Source: Muraenolepis orangiensis
Lineage: Eukaryota > Chordata > Actinopteri > Gadiformes > Muraenolepididae
Direction: 5' to 3'
Assembly (NCBI GenBank): GCA_027704905.1
Contig: CM051004.1
Span: 4,200,628 to 4,264,627, forward strand
DNA length: 64,000 nucleotides
Shown here one piece after another: positions 19,259-30,870 of the stretch. Position 1 is the stretch's first letter. Each line of letters starts with the position of its first letter. The notes below the pieces were generated by a model. It was given only the letters and a program-made list of their open reading frames with translations, was not told the origin of the DNA and did not search any database. The position numbers were made by a program, and so were the translations under genes.

Positions 19259-19512
19259 CCACAGATGCTCTGAATACTAATTAATAATAATAATAGTCAT
19301 AGTATTGGTTGTGGATGCTGGCAGAAAGCAGCATTCTTGTCCAGCAGTAATCCAGAAAAAGCCAGTAGTGCCAGTAAGAGTCATCCTTAAACTTGGATTT
19401 GTTGCGTATGAACATTTATATCATTGTGTTTCTAGAGACATTACAATTGTTTCCATCTTCTGTGGAGCAGCAGTGAAATATATTTGATATATTTTATGAT
19501 ATATATAGTCTT
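19190..19512. other. plppr3 3' UTR/3' flank with a (TA)n tract
   Basis: A (TA)n run at about 19206-19254. The remaining 19260-19512 is unique sequence just past the plppr3 stop codon. No canonical polyadenylation hexamer on the minus strand stood out. Confidence 0.5.
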
Positions 19513-22500
19513 TTAATCTTTGGACCTACGTCCTCCATGCACCTTCTTGTAGTAGTTCTCTTGTTGGGGCTGGTTTGGACACTCTCTGTCCAGGAGGACA
19601 AGTGCAGTCCTCTGTCGCATGGACTCCCTGCGGTGTAACCCTGACCCTGACTCTGTGTCAGCAGGCAGGGGAGTGTGGTTGTTGAAGTCCCTCTCATTGG
19701 CCAAACACCTCTTCTCCCAGGGGGTCCCACTGTTTGAGGGTCCATGGACCACAGGGCTTTGAGGAGCATGGCTTTCCACCGATAGGATAGAGGACCTGTC
19801 CGGATGCTGCTTGGATGGAGGGAGGTAGTGGGGTGAGTCGGCCCGGGAAGACGTCCCTGAGGAAGATGTTCCCGCTGAGGGGAGGAGGCCCTGCTTTTTT
19901 GACATGGAGATGACTTGCATGAGGCCTGGCTGGCTGGAGGAGCTTGGTGGAGAACTCCTTTCCGTTATTGCCAGCCACTTGGCACGGGTTAGGACGCTTT
20001 TAGGGGACACGGCAGGGGGTCCGGCCTCAGGAATGTAAGGAGGCTTGGGGCTCACCATCACTCTGGCCCCAGGTGGGTTAGCCAGCCTTCCGGGCTGCAC
20101 CACAGGGGGGTAGACGGGGATCTGAGACAGTCCTTCGCCTTGTCGTACTGAGCCCACCTCAGAGCCCTCTTCACAGCGAGGCTCTTCCTCTCTCTTTGTC
20201 TCCACAAACCTCTGTTGCCATGCCAACACAAGCTGGGACCGTACATGGTCGGTGGTAACCTGGACAGCCTTGAGGCGCTCAGAATGCTGGCCGGGGTCTT
20301 CTGCTCCGGGGTTGGTCATGTTCGCTCGAGGCAGGGTGTTGCTGAAAGTCATCATGGTCTCCTTGCCCATGGAGTTGCGAGGAGCCAGGAGCTCCACGTC
20401 CACACTGGCCCTCTTCAGGCTCCCCATGGAGGCCCTCTCCCTGAGCAAGGGCTGCCCCAGGCCACCTCCCTCCGCCTCGGGGGCAGGGACTATAGAGATT
20501 TGGTCGTTGCTCTCGGACGCTGAGGCGGGTCCCTTGTTGTAGACTGAGTCGTGGCCGCGATCAGCGAGGGCGCGCAGGGCATCAGGGGGAGGAGGGCTCC
20601 TGGGAACCGCGTCTTCAGAGGACTTGAAGTTAGCAACAGCATGAAAAGCCTAGAAAACATTCAAAAGGTTAGTTTCTGGTATGATGGAGGATTGTACCGC
20701 TAACAGTTTAGGGTTAGTTGGGAAGTTTACCAGGTATGGGTTAGTTGGGTAGTTTACCAGGTATGGGTTAGTCAACCAGGTACGGGTTAGTTAGTTAGTT
20801 TACCAGGTATGGGTTAGTCAACCAGGTATGGGTTAGTTGGGTAGTTTACCAGGTATGGGTAAGTCTACCAGGTATGGGGTAGTTTACCAGGTATGGGTTA
20901 GTCAACCAGGTATGGGTTAGTTAGTTAGTTTACCAGGTATGGGGTAGTTTACCAGGTATGGGTTAGTTGGGTAGTTTACCAGGTATGGGTAAGTCTACCA
21001 GGTATGTGGTAGTTTACCAGGTATGGGTTTGTCAACCAGTTGGGTAGTTTACCAGGTATGGGTTAGTTGGGTCGTTTACCAGGTATGGGTTAGTCAACCA
21101 GGTACGGGTCAGTTGGGTAGTTTACCAGGTAAGCAGCGATGGAGGCCCCGATGAGGAAGCCAGAGTACACATCCACTTCATGACTGCGGTGCTGTGTGAC
21201 CTGAGTCAGTCCACTGAGGACAGCAGCCAGACAGAACATGAAGACAAGGACTGGCTTCACCAGCTTGGTGCAGTCTGGGATGTTGGCGTTCAAATACATC
21301 TACAACACAGGAGTACCCAGGATGTTAACAGCATGGTCCATGGTGTGCTATACACGTGTTAACATCATGTTCTATTCTATGTTCTTATGTTGTATTTTAT
21401 AACAATAGTAATAGATAGGGTGTCCCACTTATAACACCGTTTCCAACTGTGATTAGATATTAGTAACTTATATTCAAATATTCTTCTAAGGTTTTTGCAC
21501 AAGGAAACATGTGTTAATAGTTGGATGATGACCGTTGTTGTAAGTTTTGTTCATGTGTTCATGTTGTTGGTGTTATTTGTGTGTTCATGGTGTTAGTGTT
21601 ATTCATGTGTTCATGGTGTTAGTGTTATTCATGTGTTCATGGTGTTAGTGTTATTCATGTGTTCATGGTGTTAGTGTTATTCATGTGTTCATGGTGTTAG
21701 TGTTATTCATGTGTTCATGGTGTTAGTGTTATTCATGTGTTCATGGTGTTAGTGTTATTCATGTGTTCATGGTGTTAGTGTTATTCATGTGTTCATGGTG
21801 TTAGTGTTATTCATGTGTTCATGGTGTTAGTGTTATTCCTGTGTTCATGGTGTTAGTGTTATTCATGTGTTCATGTTGTTAGTGTTATTCATGTGTTCAT
21901 GGTGTTAGTGTTATTCATGTGTTCATGTTGTTCATGTTGTTCATGTTGTTCATGTGTTCATGTTATTAATGTATTCATGTTGTTAGTGTTGTTGTTCATG
22001 TTGTTCATGTTGTTCATGTTGTTCATGTGTTTATGTTATTCATGTGTTCATGTTATTAATGTTGTTCATGTTGTTGATCAGCACTGTTAAGAGACAGAAG
22101 TTATTAAACAAGAATACACTCCCGTGTGTCCCAAGTGAGTGTGTGTGTGTTTACTTACAGAAACATACACAGCAGCAAATGATGACAGAGTTGCATGCTG
22201 GGATGGGAAGGTTTTCCTGTGAATACAGAATAGGGTTAGTTATGGTTAGTTAGAGTATGTTAGGGTTAGTCCAGGTTAGTTAGGGTAAGTTAGGGTCATT
22301 TCGAGTATGTGAGTTAATTAGGGTAAATTATGGTTAGTTAGAGTTAGTTATGCCACCCTCCTGAGGAAACTAATTTTGGCCGCTTGTATTCGCGATCTCG
22401 TCCTTTCGGTCATTACCCATTGTTCATGGCCATAGGTGAGGGTAGGAACGAAGACTGATCGGTAGATCGAGAGCTTTGCCTTCTGGCTCAGCTCTCTTTT

Positions 22501-25500
22501 GGTTACACCAGTGCGCCAAAGTGCACCCAATACAGCTCCCACTGCACCTATTCTCCTGTCAATCTCACACTCCATCCTCCCCTCACTCGAGAACAAGACC
22601 CCGAGATACTTGAACTCCTTCACTTGGGATAAGGACTCCCTTGGAGTAGACAATCCACCGGTTTCCTGCTAAGAACCATGGCCCCAGATTTGAAGGTGCT
22701 GATCCTCATCCCAGCCGCTTCACATGAGGGATAGGGTTATCCCTGAGGGATAGGGTGAGAAGCTCAGTCACTCGTGAGAGACTCGGAGTAGAGCCGCTGC
22801 TCCTTCGCGTAGAAAGGAGCCAGTTGAGGTGGTTCGGGCATCTAGTGAGGATGCTTCCTGGTCGCCTCCCGAGGGAGGTTTTCCAGGCACATCCAACTGG
22901 GAAGAGACCACGGGGCAGACCGAGGTACAGATGGGGTGATTACATCTCCACACTGGCCTGGGAACGCCTCGGGATCCCCCAGTCAGAGCTGGTCCATGTT
23001 GCCAGGGAGAGCGAAGTTTGGAGTCCCCTGCTGAAGCTGCTACCTCCAAGACCCGATTACGGATAAGCGGGAGAAGATGGATGGATGGATGGAGTTAGTT
23101 ATGGTTTATTGGAGTTAGTTAAGGTAAGTTAGCACTAGTTATTGTTAATTATTTAGTTAGGGTAAGTTAGAGCAGGGGTTCTCAAACTGGGGTCCGCGGA
23201 CCAGGTCCGCGAGCCACAGTCAACCAAGCTAAAGCAACATCTGATTACAAAGCACCCAGAATATAATTATATTTAATCTAAGGACAAAACTAAATAATGT
23301 TTCCATCTAAAGAGCGAGGAATACATCCGCAAAAAAACACGGGCATGGGCTTGATTACTATGATGTGTTCTGTAATGCTGTTATGATAACTGTTATTGTT
23401 TGCTAAGAGCTTTCTGACAATGATTTGAATAGGGAGCTATACGTTCATTATTTAAAAGTTGAAGCACTTAATGAAAGTCATCCTATTAGACTGGTCATTT
23501 TATGATCATGTCCAGGTTTATTAGGACTATGCCACATCTTGTTACAGTTCATAGTCATAGGACTGTCTTATTACTGTTTATCTTGTTACAGTTCATAGTC
23601 ATAGGACTGTCTTATTACTGTTTATCTTGTTACAGTTCATAGTCATAGGACTGTCTTATTACTGTTTATCTTGTATCTGTTCATAGTCATAGGACTATGT
23701 CTTGTTACAGTTCATAGTCATAGGATTATGTCTTGTTTCTGTTTATCTTGTTACTGTTCATAGTCATAGGACTATGTCTCGTTACTGTTATAAGTAAATA
23801 ATATATATATATATATAAGTATACAAGTAAGTATAAGTATATAAGTGGTATTAACATAATTCAAATTGAAATGTTTCTGTTTATTACTATGAAACAGGTC
23901 TGAAGTATTTAGGTTGAAACGTTTCAGAATACAAATAGTTCCAATGGCATCTAAGAGTTCTACAAATGGTAGTAAGCGTATGTTTAATCTGTGTTACGAT
24001 TCTGAGGTGTTCCTTGGAATAATTGTTTCCCTTTAAGGGGTCCTTAAAGGGTTGGAGAAACACTGAGTAAGAGTTAGTGATGGTTAGTTAGTTGGTAACT
24101 GTGGTATAAGTGGGACTTATAATAAGTGGGACTTGTTAAAACATATTATTAAATACCATAGAGCTATACATGTTGAATTAGAATACATAGAATAGAATAA
24201 CATGTTATAGGGTCAGTACCAGTACAGTGGTTGGGTCAGTACCAGTACAGTGGTTGGGTCAGTACCAGTACAGTGGTAGGGTCAGTACCAGTACAGTGGT
24301 TGGGTCAGTACCAGTACAGTGGTAGGGTCAGTACTAGTACAGTGGTTGGGTCAGTACCAGTACAGTGGTAGGGTCAGTACCAGTACAGTGGTAGGGTCAG
24401 TACCAGTACAGTGGTTGGGTCAGTTTAGTACCAGTACAGTGGTAGGGTCAGTTTAGTACCAGTACAGTGGTTGGGTCAGTACCAGTACAGTGGTTGGGTC
24501 AGTACCAGTACAGTGGTAGGGTCAGTACCAGTACAGTGGTAGGGTCAGTACCAGTACAGTGGTAGGGTCAGTTTAGTACCAGTACAGTGGTTGGGTCAGT
24601 ACCAGTACAGTGGTAGCGTTAGCATACCTGGCGGCTAGGATAGCTTGCTGGTCGTGTCCAGAGCAGATGTCCTGGGTGATGAAGGGGTTCAGGTCACATG
24701 GTTCACTGATCAGAGTGTAGTTTGGTTTACAGACGGTGAGGAAGAAGGGGGCGTGGTACCCTGTAGCCAACTGGAGGACTTCAGTGACCAGCCAAGTGGC
24801 ACACAGCCCAAACACATGGACCCCTGCAGGGTTAGGATACAGGGTGAGAGGGTTAGGATAAAGTGTAAGGATACAGGGTGAGAGGGTTAGGATACAGAGT
24901 TAGGATACAGGTACTCTCCCCTCGCTCCCTCCTATCTTGACCTCTCTCCCCTCCCTCTGACCTCTCTCCCTTATCTCCCACCTCTCTACCCTCCCCCCCT
25001 TTTCCTCCCTGTCCCAAATAGACCTGGTCTTTAACCCCCCCCCACGCACACACACACACACATCCAGCACCAGTCACGTTATCTATTCATCTCCGCTGCT
25101 ATTGCAAATATAATTTACATACACACAACATTCTGCACTAAGGAATACTTGCACGTAATGTAAAATTCATGTTCTGTTGATTGTGTTTTTGTGAATATAT
25201 TTATTACTTACTTTTTGTACCCCATTTTTGTCTGGGCCCTTTGTTTTGTCTTGTTGTATATGTATATTGCACACTGTTGGACTGTGAGGACTGTGAGAAA
25301 CGGTGTTTTGGATTCCTGTATGTATAACACATGTGTGGAAATTTGACAATAAAATTGACTTTGACTTTTGACTTAGGCTAAGGATACAGGGTGAGAGGGT
25401 TAGTATACAGGGTTAGGATATACAGTGAGAGGGTTAGGATACAGGGTTAGGATACAGAGTGAGAGGGTTAGGATACAGGGTTAGGATACAGGGTGAGAGG

Positions 25501-28500
25501 GTTAGGATACATGGTTAGGATACAGGGCGAGAGGGTTAGGATACAGGGTTAGGATATACAGTGAGAGGGTTAGGATACAGGGTTAGGATACAGGGTGAGA
25601 GGGTTAGGATACAGGGTTAGGATACAGGGCGAGAGGGTTAGGATACAGGGTTAGGATATACAGTGAGAGGGTTAGGATACAGGGTGAGAGGGTTAGGATA
25701 CATGGTTAGGATACAGGGCGAGAGGGTTAGGATACAGGGTTAGGATATACAGTGAGAGGGTTAGGATACAGGGTTAGGATACAGAGTGAGAGGGTTAGGA
25801 TACAGGGTTAGGATACAGGGCGAGAGGGTTAGGATACAGGGTTAGGATATACAGTGAGAGGGTTAGGATACAGGGTTAGGATATAGGGTAAGAGGGTTAG
25901 GATACAGGGTTAGGATACAGGGTGAGAGGGTTAGGATACAGGGTTAGGATACATGGTGAGAGGGTTAGGATACAGGGTGAGAATACAGGGTGAAAGGGTT
26001 AGGATACAGGGTGAGAGGGTTAGGATACAGAGTGAGAGGGTTAGGATACAGTGTTAGAATACAGGGTGAAAGGGTTAGGATACAGGGTTTGAGGGTTAGG
26101 ATACAGGGTGAGAGGATTAGGATACAGTGTTAGAATACAGGGTGAAAGGGTTAGGATACAGGGTGAGAGGGTTAGGATATAGGGTGAGAGGGTTAGGATA
26201 CAGGATTAGGATACAGGGTGAAAGGGTTAGGATACATGGTTAGGATACAGGGTGAGAGGGTTAGGATACAGGGTTAGGATACAGGGTGAAAGGGTTAGGA
26301 TACAGGGTGAGAGGTTTAGGATACAGTGTTATAATACAGGGTGAAAGGGTTAGGATACAGGGTGAGAGGGTTAGGATACAGGGTTGGGATACATGGTGAG
26401 AGGGTTAGGATACATGGTGAGAGGGTTAGGATACAGGGTGAGAGGGTTAGGATACAGGGTTAGGATACAGTGTGAGAGGGTTAGGATACAGGGTGAGAGG
26501 GTTAGGAAAGAGGGTGAGAGGGTTTGGATACAGAGTGAGAGGGTTAGGATACAGGGTTAGAGGGTTAGGATACAGGGTGAGAGGGTTAGGATACAGGGTG
26601 AGAGGGTTAGGATACAGCGTGAGAGGTTTAGGATACAGGGTGAGAGGGTTTGGATACAGTGTTAGAATACAGGGTGAAAGGGTTAGGATACAGGGTGAGA
26701 GGGTTAGGATATAGGGTGAGAGGGTTAGGATACAGGATTAGGATACAGGGTGAAAGGGTTAGGATACATGGTTAGGATACAGGGTGAGAGGGTTAGGATA
26801 CAGGGTTAGGATACAGGGTGAAAGGGTTAGGATACAGGGTGAGAGGGTTTGGATACAGTGTTATAATACAGGGTGAAAGGGTTAGGATACAGGGTGAGAG
26901 GGTTAGGATACAGGGTTGGGATACATGGTGAGAGGGTTAGGATACATGGTGAGAGGGTTAGGATACAGGGTGAGAGGGTTAGGATACAGGGTTAGGATAC
27001 AGCGTGAGAGGGTTAGGATACAGGGTGAGAGGGTTAGGAAAGAGGGTGAGAGGGTTTGGATACAGAGTGAGAGGGTTAGGATACAGGGTGAGAGGGTTAG
27101 GATACAGGGTGAGAGGGTTAGGATACAGCGTGAGAGGTTTAGGATACAGGGTGAGAGGGTTTGGATACAGTGTTAGAATACAGGGTGAAAGGGTTAGGAT
27201 ACAGGGTGAGAGGGTTAGGATACAGGGTGAGAGGGTTAGGATACAGGGTTAGGATACAGGGTTTGAGGGTTAGAATACAGGGTGAGAGGATTAGGATACA
27301 TTGTTAGAATACAGGGTGAAAGGGTTAGGATACAGAGTGAGAGGGTTAGGATACAGGGTGAGAGGGTTAGGATACAGGGTTAGGATACAGGGTGAGAGGA
27401 TTAGGATACAGGGTTAGGATACAGGGTGAGAGGGTTAGGATACATGGTTAGGATACAGGGTGAGAGGTTTAGGATACAGGGTGAGAGGGTTAGGATACAG
27501 GGGTAAGAGGGTTAGGATACAGGGTTAGGATAAATGGTTAGGGTAAGAGAGTTAGAATACAGGGTTAGGATACAGGGTTAGTGGGTTAGGGTTTGAGGGT
27601 TAGGGTTAGCGGGTAAGATGGTTAGAGGGTTAACTCCTCTTTATTGGTCACATACACACACACAGTGAAATTAGTTTATCTGCATTTAACCCATCCTAGT
27701 ATGAGGAGCAGTGGGCAGCTATTGTATATACAGCACCCAGGGAGCAGTGTAGGGGTCTGATGCCTTGCTCAAGGGCACCTCGGCAGTGCCCAGTTGTTTC
27801 AGGGACTTGAACCGGCATGCCTCCAGTTCCCAAGCCAAGTCCCAACAGACTGAGCTACTGCCACCCACAGTTAGGGTTAAAGAGTTAGGATTTGAGGGTT
27901 AGAGGGTTAGACTTAGAGGGTTAGAGAGTTAGAGAGTTAGACTTAAAGGGTGAGAGGGTTAGCGGGTTAGAAAGTTAGAGGGTTAGGGTTAGAGAGTTTC
28001 TGTACCTACGAAGCGCACCGTTCTCCTGAGGAAGGAGTTGAAATTGCAGCCTCCTGCGGTGATGCTTCCCTCGACGTTGGCATGGAGACAGTAGACCAGC
28101 CCCTCCCCTAGCATCATCTGGAACAGCCAATCACAATATCTCCTCACGTGTGTGTGTGTTAAGTGTGGTGAGTGTTGAGTGTGTTTTGAGTGTGTGTTAG
28201 TGTTGAGTGTTAGTGTTGGTACAGCGACAACATTGAGGACGCTACCAGGGGCAGCTACAACACAACAAAACGTTTCTAGGTAACCAGGCAACAAGGAGCT
28301 CAGGAGGTAGCGCGGTCGCCTCACAACCGGAAGGTTGCTGGTTCGATCCCCGCCTCCTCCTAGCAAAAGCTGTCGAGGTGTCCTTGAGCAAGACCCCCTA
28401 ACTGCTCCTGACCTGCTGGCTGTCTCCTTGATGGCTGACTCCGCCGTTGGTGGTTGAATGTGTGTATGAATGGGTGAATGTGAGACAAAGTGAGTAAAGC

Positions 28501-29463
28501 GCTTTGAGTAACCATTGGTTAGAAAAGCGCTATATAAATGTCCATTTACCAACCAGGCTACAACACGCCAACACGTTGCTAGCTAACCCAGCTACCTACA
28601 ACGACACGTTGCTAGGCAACAACACAACAACATGTTGCTAGGTAACAGCAGTATAGTTCAGGAGGTAGAGCAGTCGCCTCACAACCGGAAGGTTGCTGGT
28701 TTGATCCCCAGCTCCTCCTTGAGCAAGACACCCTAACCCTATCTGCTCCTGACTGCTGGTAGCCTCCTTGCATGGCTGATTCCGCCGTCGGTGGTTGAAT
28801 GTGTGTATGAATGGGTGAATGTGAGGCATGACTTGGAAAGCGCTTAAAGCGCTATATAAAAGCATCCAGTGTGTGTTGAGTCTGGTTTAGCGTTGAGTGC
28901 GTGTAAGTGTGTTAGGGTTGAGTGTGTGTTTAGTGTTGAGTGTTCATACCGCAGCAGCTGGTCCAGCGAAGGCGAGACTGAGCACCATGATCAGGGGGAC
29001 CATTTCATCGGCCGGGTCCACGTAGGGCCTGCTGAGGCTGGGCTGGTGGCAGCGGTAGCCTGCCTGGACCGGCTGGAGGAGCTGGAGGAGCCCCAGGAGG
29101 TACAGCGACAACATCGAGGACGCTACCAGGGGCAGCTACAACACAACAAAACGTTTCTAGGTAACCAGGCTACAACACAGCAACACGTTGCAAGGTAACC
29201 AGGCTACAACACAGCAACACGTTGCTAGGTAACCCTGCTACCTACAACGACACGTTGCTAGGTAACCAGGCTACAACACAACAGCACGTTGCTAGGTAAC
29301 ACAACAACACGTATCTAGGTAAACAGGCTACAACACACGACATGTTGCCAGGTAATACATGCTGCTTGTCTGTTGCTAGGTAACCATGCTTCCTTACCTC
29401 CAGCCAATAGAAGCAGGGCAGCAGGTCTTCATCTTTAGGAGCCATCTTCATCTTCATCAACAT
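19513..29463 (-). CDS. plppr3: plppr3, phospholipid phosphatase-related protein 3 (7 coding exons, 642 aa)
   Basis: PLPPR3 (PRG-2/LPPR3) is a multi-pass, neuron-enriched plasma-membrane protein of the lipid phosphate phosphatase superfamily. Coding exons: 29463-29398, 29135-28950, 28117-28006, 24823-24628, 22216-22159, 21299-21126 and 20649-19513. The 1929 nt close in frame. Diagnostic stretches are [71 protein letters not shown] and [20 protein letters not shown]. The KxxxxxxRP motif is missing and PSGH is PSQH, so phosphatase activity is not expected, as in the family. The last exon encodes a long cytosolic tail (residues about 265-642) with [21 protein letters not shown] and TFSNTLPRA motifs and the end [13 protein letters not shown], typical of PLPPR3 over PLPPR1/2/4/5. 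The first in-frame ATG was taken; MKMAP three codons later is possible. A 5' UTR exon ends at 30812. Confidence 0.95.
20690..21125. repeat. Minisatellite carrying copies of a plppr3 splice donor
   Basis: Units of about 24-45 bp contain gtttaccaggtatgggttag. On the minus strand the real junction is TTACCTG then gtaaactaccc. About a dozen units read ATACCTG then gtaaactaccc, so each keeps exon-like bases plus the GT donor. The array starts at the exon boundary and fills the intron. Confidence 0.9.
21540..22085. repeat. ~28-bp minisatellite (gtgttcatggtgttagtgtt), then 9-bp repeat
   Basis: About 13 copies of the unit, followed by ttcatgttg repeats from 21920. In the plppr3 intron between exons 22216-22159 and 21299-21126. 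The 21300-21540 stretch is unique with no feature seen. Confidence 0.92.
22353..23091. mobile_element. 5'-truncated, 5'-inverted Rex3-like (RTE clade) LINE
   Basis: The minus strand of 22653-22353 encodes reverse-transcriptase C-terminal sequence ([13 protein letters not shown] ... FLRRVA). The plus strand from about 22745 continues the same protein (SLRDRVRSS ... [10 protein letters not shown] ... LLPPRPDYG) and ends in a ggatggatgga tail. The two halves are consecutive in the protein but inverted in the DNA, as produced by twin priming. A 12-bp duplication gagttagttatg flanks it at 22341-22352 and 23092-23103, though the local sequence is itself gttagtta-rich. The GATG tail suggests Rex3. 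Confidence 0.85.
23173..24065. mobile_element. hAT-like non-autonomous DNA element
   Basis: The left end caggggttctcaaactgggg pairs with the right end, reverse-complemented cagtgtttctccaaccc. The flanking 8-mers agttagag and agtaagag match at 7 of 8 positions. Inside, a 50-bp repeat (ttacagttcatagtcatagg) recurs about five times at 23540-23790. No transposase frame remains. Confidence 0.75.
24205..24625. repeat. 23-bp minisatellite (gggtcagtaccagtacagtg)
   Basis: About 18 units, ending at the donor of plppr3 exon 24823-24628. The exon itself is not repeated. Confidence 0.93.
24830..27631. repeat. 2.7-kb minisatellite (gggttaggatacagggtgag) with telomere-like motif
   Basis: Units of about 21 and 38 bp built from gggttaggatacagggtgag. 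The array starts at the acceptor of plppr3 exon 24823-24628, where the minus strand reads ccctaaccctgcag. An LTR-less retrotransposon tail (24910-25376) interrupts it. A block of about 530 bp is duplicated: 26460-26650 and 27000-27170 are almost the same. The GGGTTAGG core resembles telomeric repeat, but perfect TTAGGG tandem runs are absent. Confidence 0.93.
24910..25376 (+). mobile_element. 3' tail of a LINE-type retroelement inserted in the minisatellite
   Basis: A CT-rich start, then unique sequence ending tggaaatttgacaataaaat then tgactttgactttgac. Tails of the form caataaa-ttgactttgac are typical of fish L2/Rex1-like 3' ends. The array continues on both sides (aggatacag), which defines the insertion limits to within a few bases. 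Confidence 0.6.
27632..27869 (-). mobile_element. tRNA-derived SINE, family A, copy 2
   Basis: On the minus strand it begins gggtggcagtagctcagtct, has the B-box ccggttcaagtcc, contains cttgagcaaggcatcag and cccactgctcctcatacta, and ends gaccaataaagaggag. It is the most complete copy of the family. Confidence 0.85.
27870..27995. repeat. gttagagggttag-type short repeat
   Basis: Loose repeats of gagggttagagagttag between the SINE and the plppr3 exon at 28117-28006. Confidence 0.7.
28218..28289 (-). pseudogene. Duplicated splice junction of plppr3 (pseudo-exon)
   Basis: A 72-bp near-identical copy (one mismatch seen) of 29099-29170. It comprises the first 37 nt of the coding exon 29135-28950, its acceptor gttgtag, and the intron just upstream. 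It lies downstream of the real exon in transcription order and lacks a donor, so it is not expected to be a functional exon. Confidence 0.85.
28296..28555 (+). mobile_element. tRNA-derived SINE, family B, copy 1
   Basis: Begins near aggaggtagcgcggtcgcct and contains the B-box-like gctggttcgatcccc, the body tccttgagcaagac and gttggtggttgaatgtgtgt, and the tail aagcgctatataaatgtcc. It differs from family A. It interrupts a duplicated segment of plppr3 intron 1. Confidence 0.85.
28655..28862 (+). mobile_element. tRNA-derived SINE, family B, copy 2
   Basis: Shares aaccggaaggttgctggttt, ttgagcaagacacc, gtcggtggttgaatgtgtgt and an aaagcgctatataaa end with copy 1. It is shorter because of an internal deletion. 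Confidence 0.85.
29136..29397. repeat. ~36-bp repeat in plppr3 intron 1 carrying acceptor-like sites
   Basis: Units contain gctaggtaaccaggctacaa and cacagcaacac. The unit's minus-strand gttgtgttgtag is the same as the acceptor of exon 29135-28950. Related units also lie at 28553-28650 in the duplicated segment. Confidence 0.85.
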
Positions 29464-29479
29464 TCAACTGAAGATCACA

Positions 29480-29860
29480 CAGCTATATTAATTATATTAT
29501 ACATTGTTATATAATATATATATATAATAAAATCGATGACATTATAATATGAATATATCTATATAATATAATGAATATCATATACATTGTATTTTATAAA
29601 TATTATATAAGTCTATGATAGACACAATATACATAATTGAATGTATATGACTGACACTATATTTATATATAACATGATAAACATGTATGTACATGATAAA
29701 CATGATATCATATATATTATATAGGTCTATGATAGACATAATATATATCATTAATATATCATATACATATATAGGATATATATAATATATGTCTAACATA
29801 TTTTCATGCCTATACCAGAGTCGCTGTGTTTCTAAGTACATAATATATATAATAAATAAC
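29480..29860. repeat. AT-rich low-complexity sequence
   Basis: Interleaved tatataata and acataatata sequence with partial repeats of tctatgatagacataatata. No exon seen. In the plppr3 5' UTR intron. Confidence 0.7.
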
Positions 29861-29869
29861 ACTTACAAA

Positions 29870-30560
29870 ATGTTACTATATAATAAATGACTGTTATAGT
29901 TATGTAACAACATGTTACAATAAATAACAGTTATATAGCAACATGTTACTATATAATGAATAACAGTTATATAGCAACATGTAACTATATAATAAATAAT
30001 AGTTAGATATATAGCAACATGTTACTATATAATAAATAATAGTTATAGATATATAGCAACATGTTAATATATAATACATAATAGTTAGATATATAGCAAC
30101 ATGTTACTATACAATACATAATAGTTATAGATATATAGCAACATGTTACTATATAATACATAATACTTAATACATAATACTTAAATACAATATAATTGTG
30201 TATGAACATGATACTATATAATAAATAATACTTATATATATTAATATGAACATGATACAATATAATAAATAATAGTTATGGATATATAGCAACATGCTAC
30301 TATATAATACATTATAGTTATAGATATATAGCAACATACTACTATATAATACATTATAGTTATAGATATATAGCAACATGCTACTATATAATACATTATA
30401 GTTATAGATATATAGCAACATGCTACTATATAATACATTATAGTTATTGATATATAGCAACATGCGTCTATATAATAATAGTTATAGATATATAGCAACA
30501 CGTTACTATATAATACATAACAGTAATAAAGGAGCATGTTACTATATAATAAATCATATA
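29870..30560. repeat. ~50-bp minisatellite (tatagcaacatgttactata)
   Basis: About 14 copies of a unit with atatatagcaacatgctact and atataatacattatagttat. Confidence 0.9.
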
Positions 30561-30811
30561 CATAGTATAGTATAGTTGGACATCGTATCGTCTCAATGCA
30601 GGTATTATTTAGTATAATGATGTTCGTTCACAAGACGCGAATCATCTCTTTACGTCGAGGACATAACGTGATGCTGCGGATGATATTACATGTATATGAT
30701 ATGACATATACAATATGGGATAAATATTATACATGACACATCTTATTATGTTATAGGATATATACAACATGATCATATTAGACGAGCAGGAAAGCAGCTC
30801 AGCAGTCTCAC

Positions 30812-30870
30812 CTGTTATGTCGCTCCTTCTGCTGCACGTTGACTGCGGTGGACGATCCGCGGTATAACAC
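30812..30870 (-). promoter_or_regulatory. plppr3: Probable non-coding first exon of plppr3
   Basis: On the minus strand, GACATAACAG then gtgagactg is a strong donor, and ttcag then TTGAATG at 29467 is the matching acceptor just before the start codon. The start of transcription is not resolved and probably lies in or beyond the adjoining CT tract. Confidence 0.55.

Noticed and set aside
26472..27252. Arg/Gly/Val-rich frames
   Set aside because: They arise from the gggttaggatacagggtgag array in a plppr3 intron.
24830..27631. Interstitial telomere
   Set aside because: Only GGGTTAGG is shared. There is no run of perfect TTAGGG repeats, so a simple minisatellite is the safer call.
28296..28400. 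tRNA-like A and B boxes
   Set aside because: Part of a SINE body. No cloverleaf with an intact anticodon arm was found, and the sequence recurs at 28655. The family A copies were rejected as tRNA genes for the same reason.
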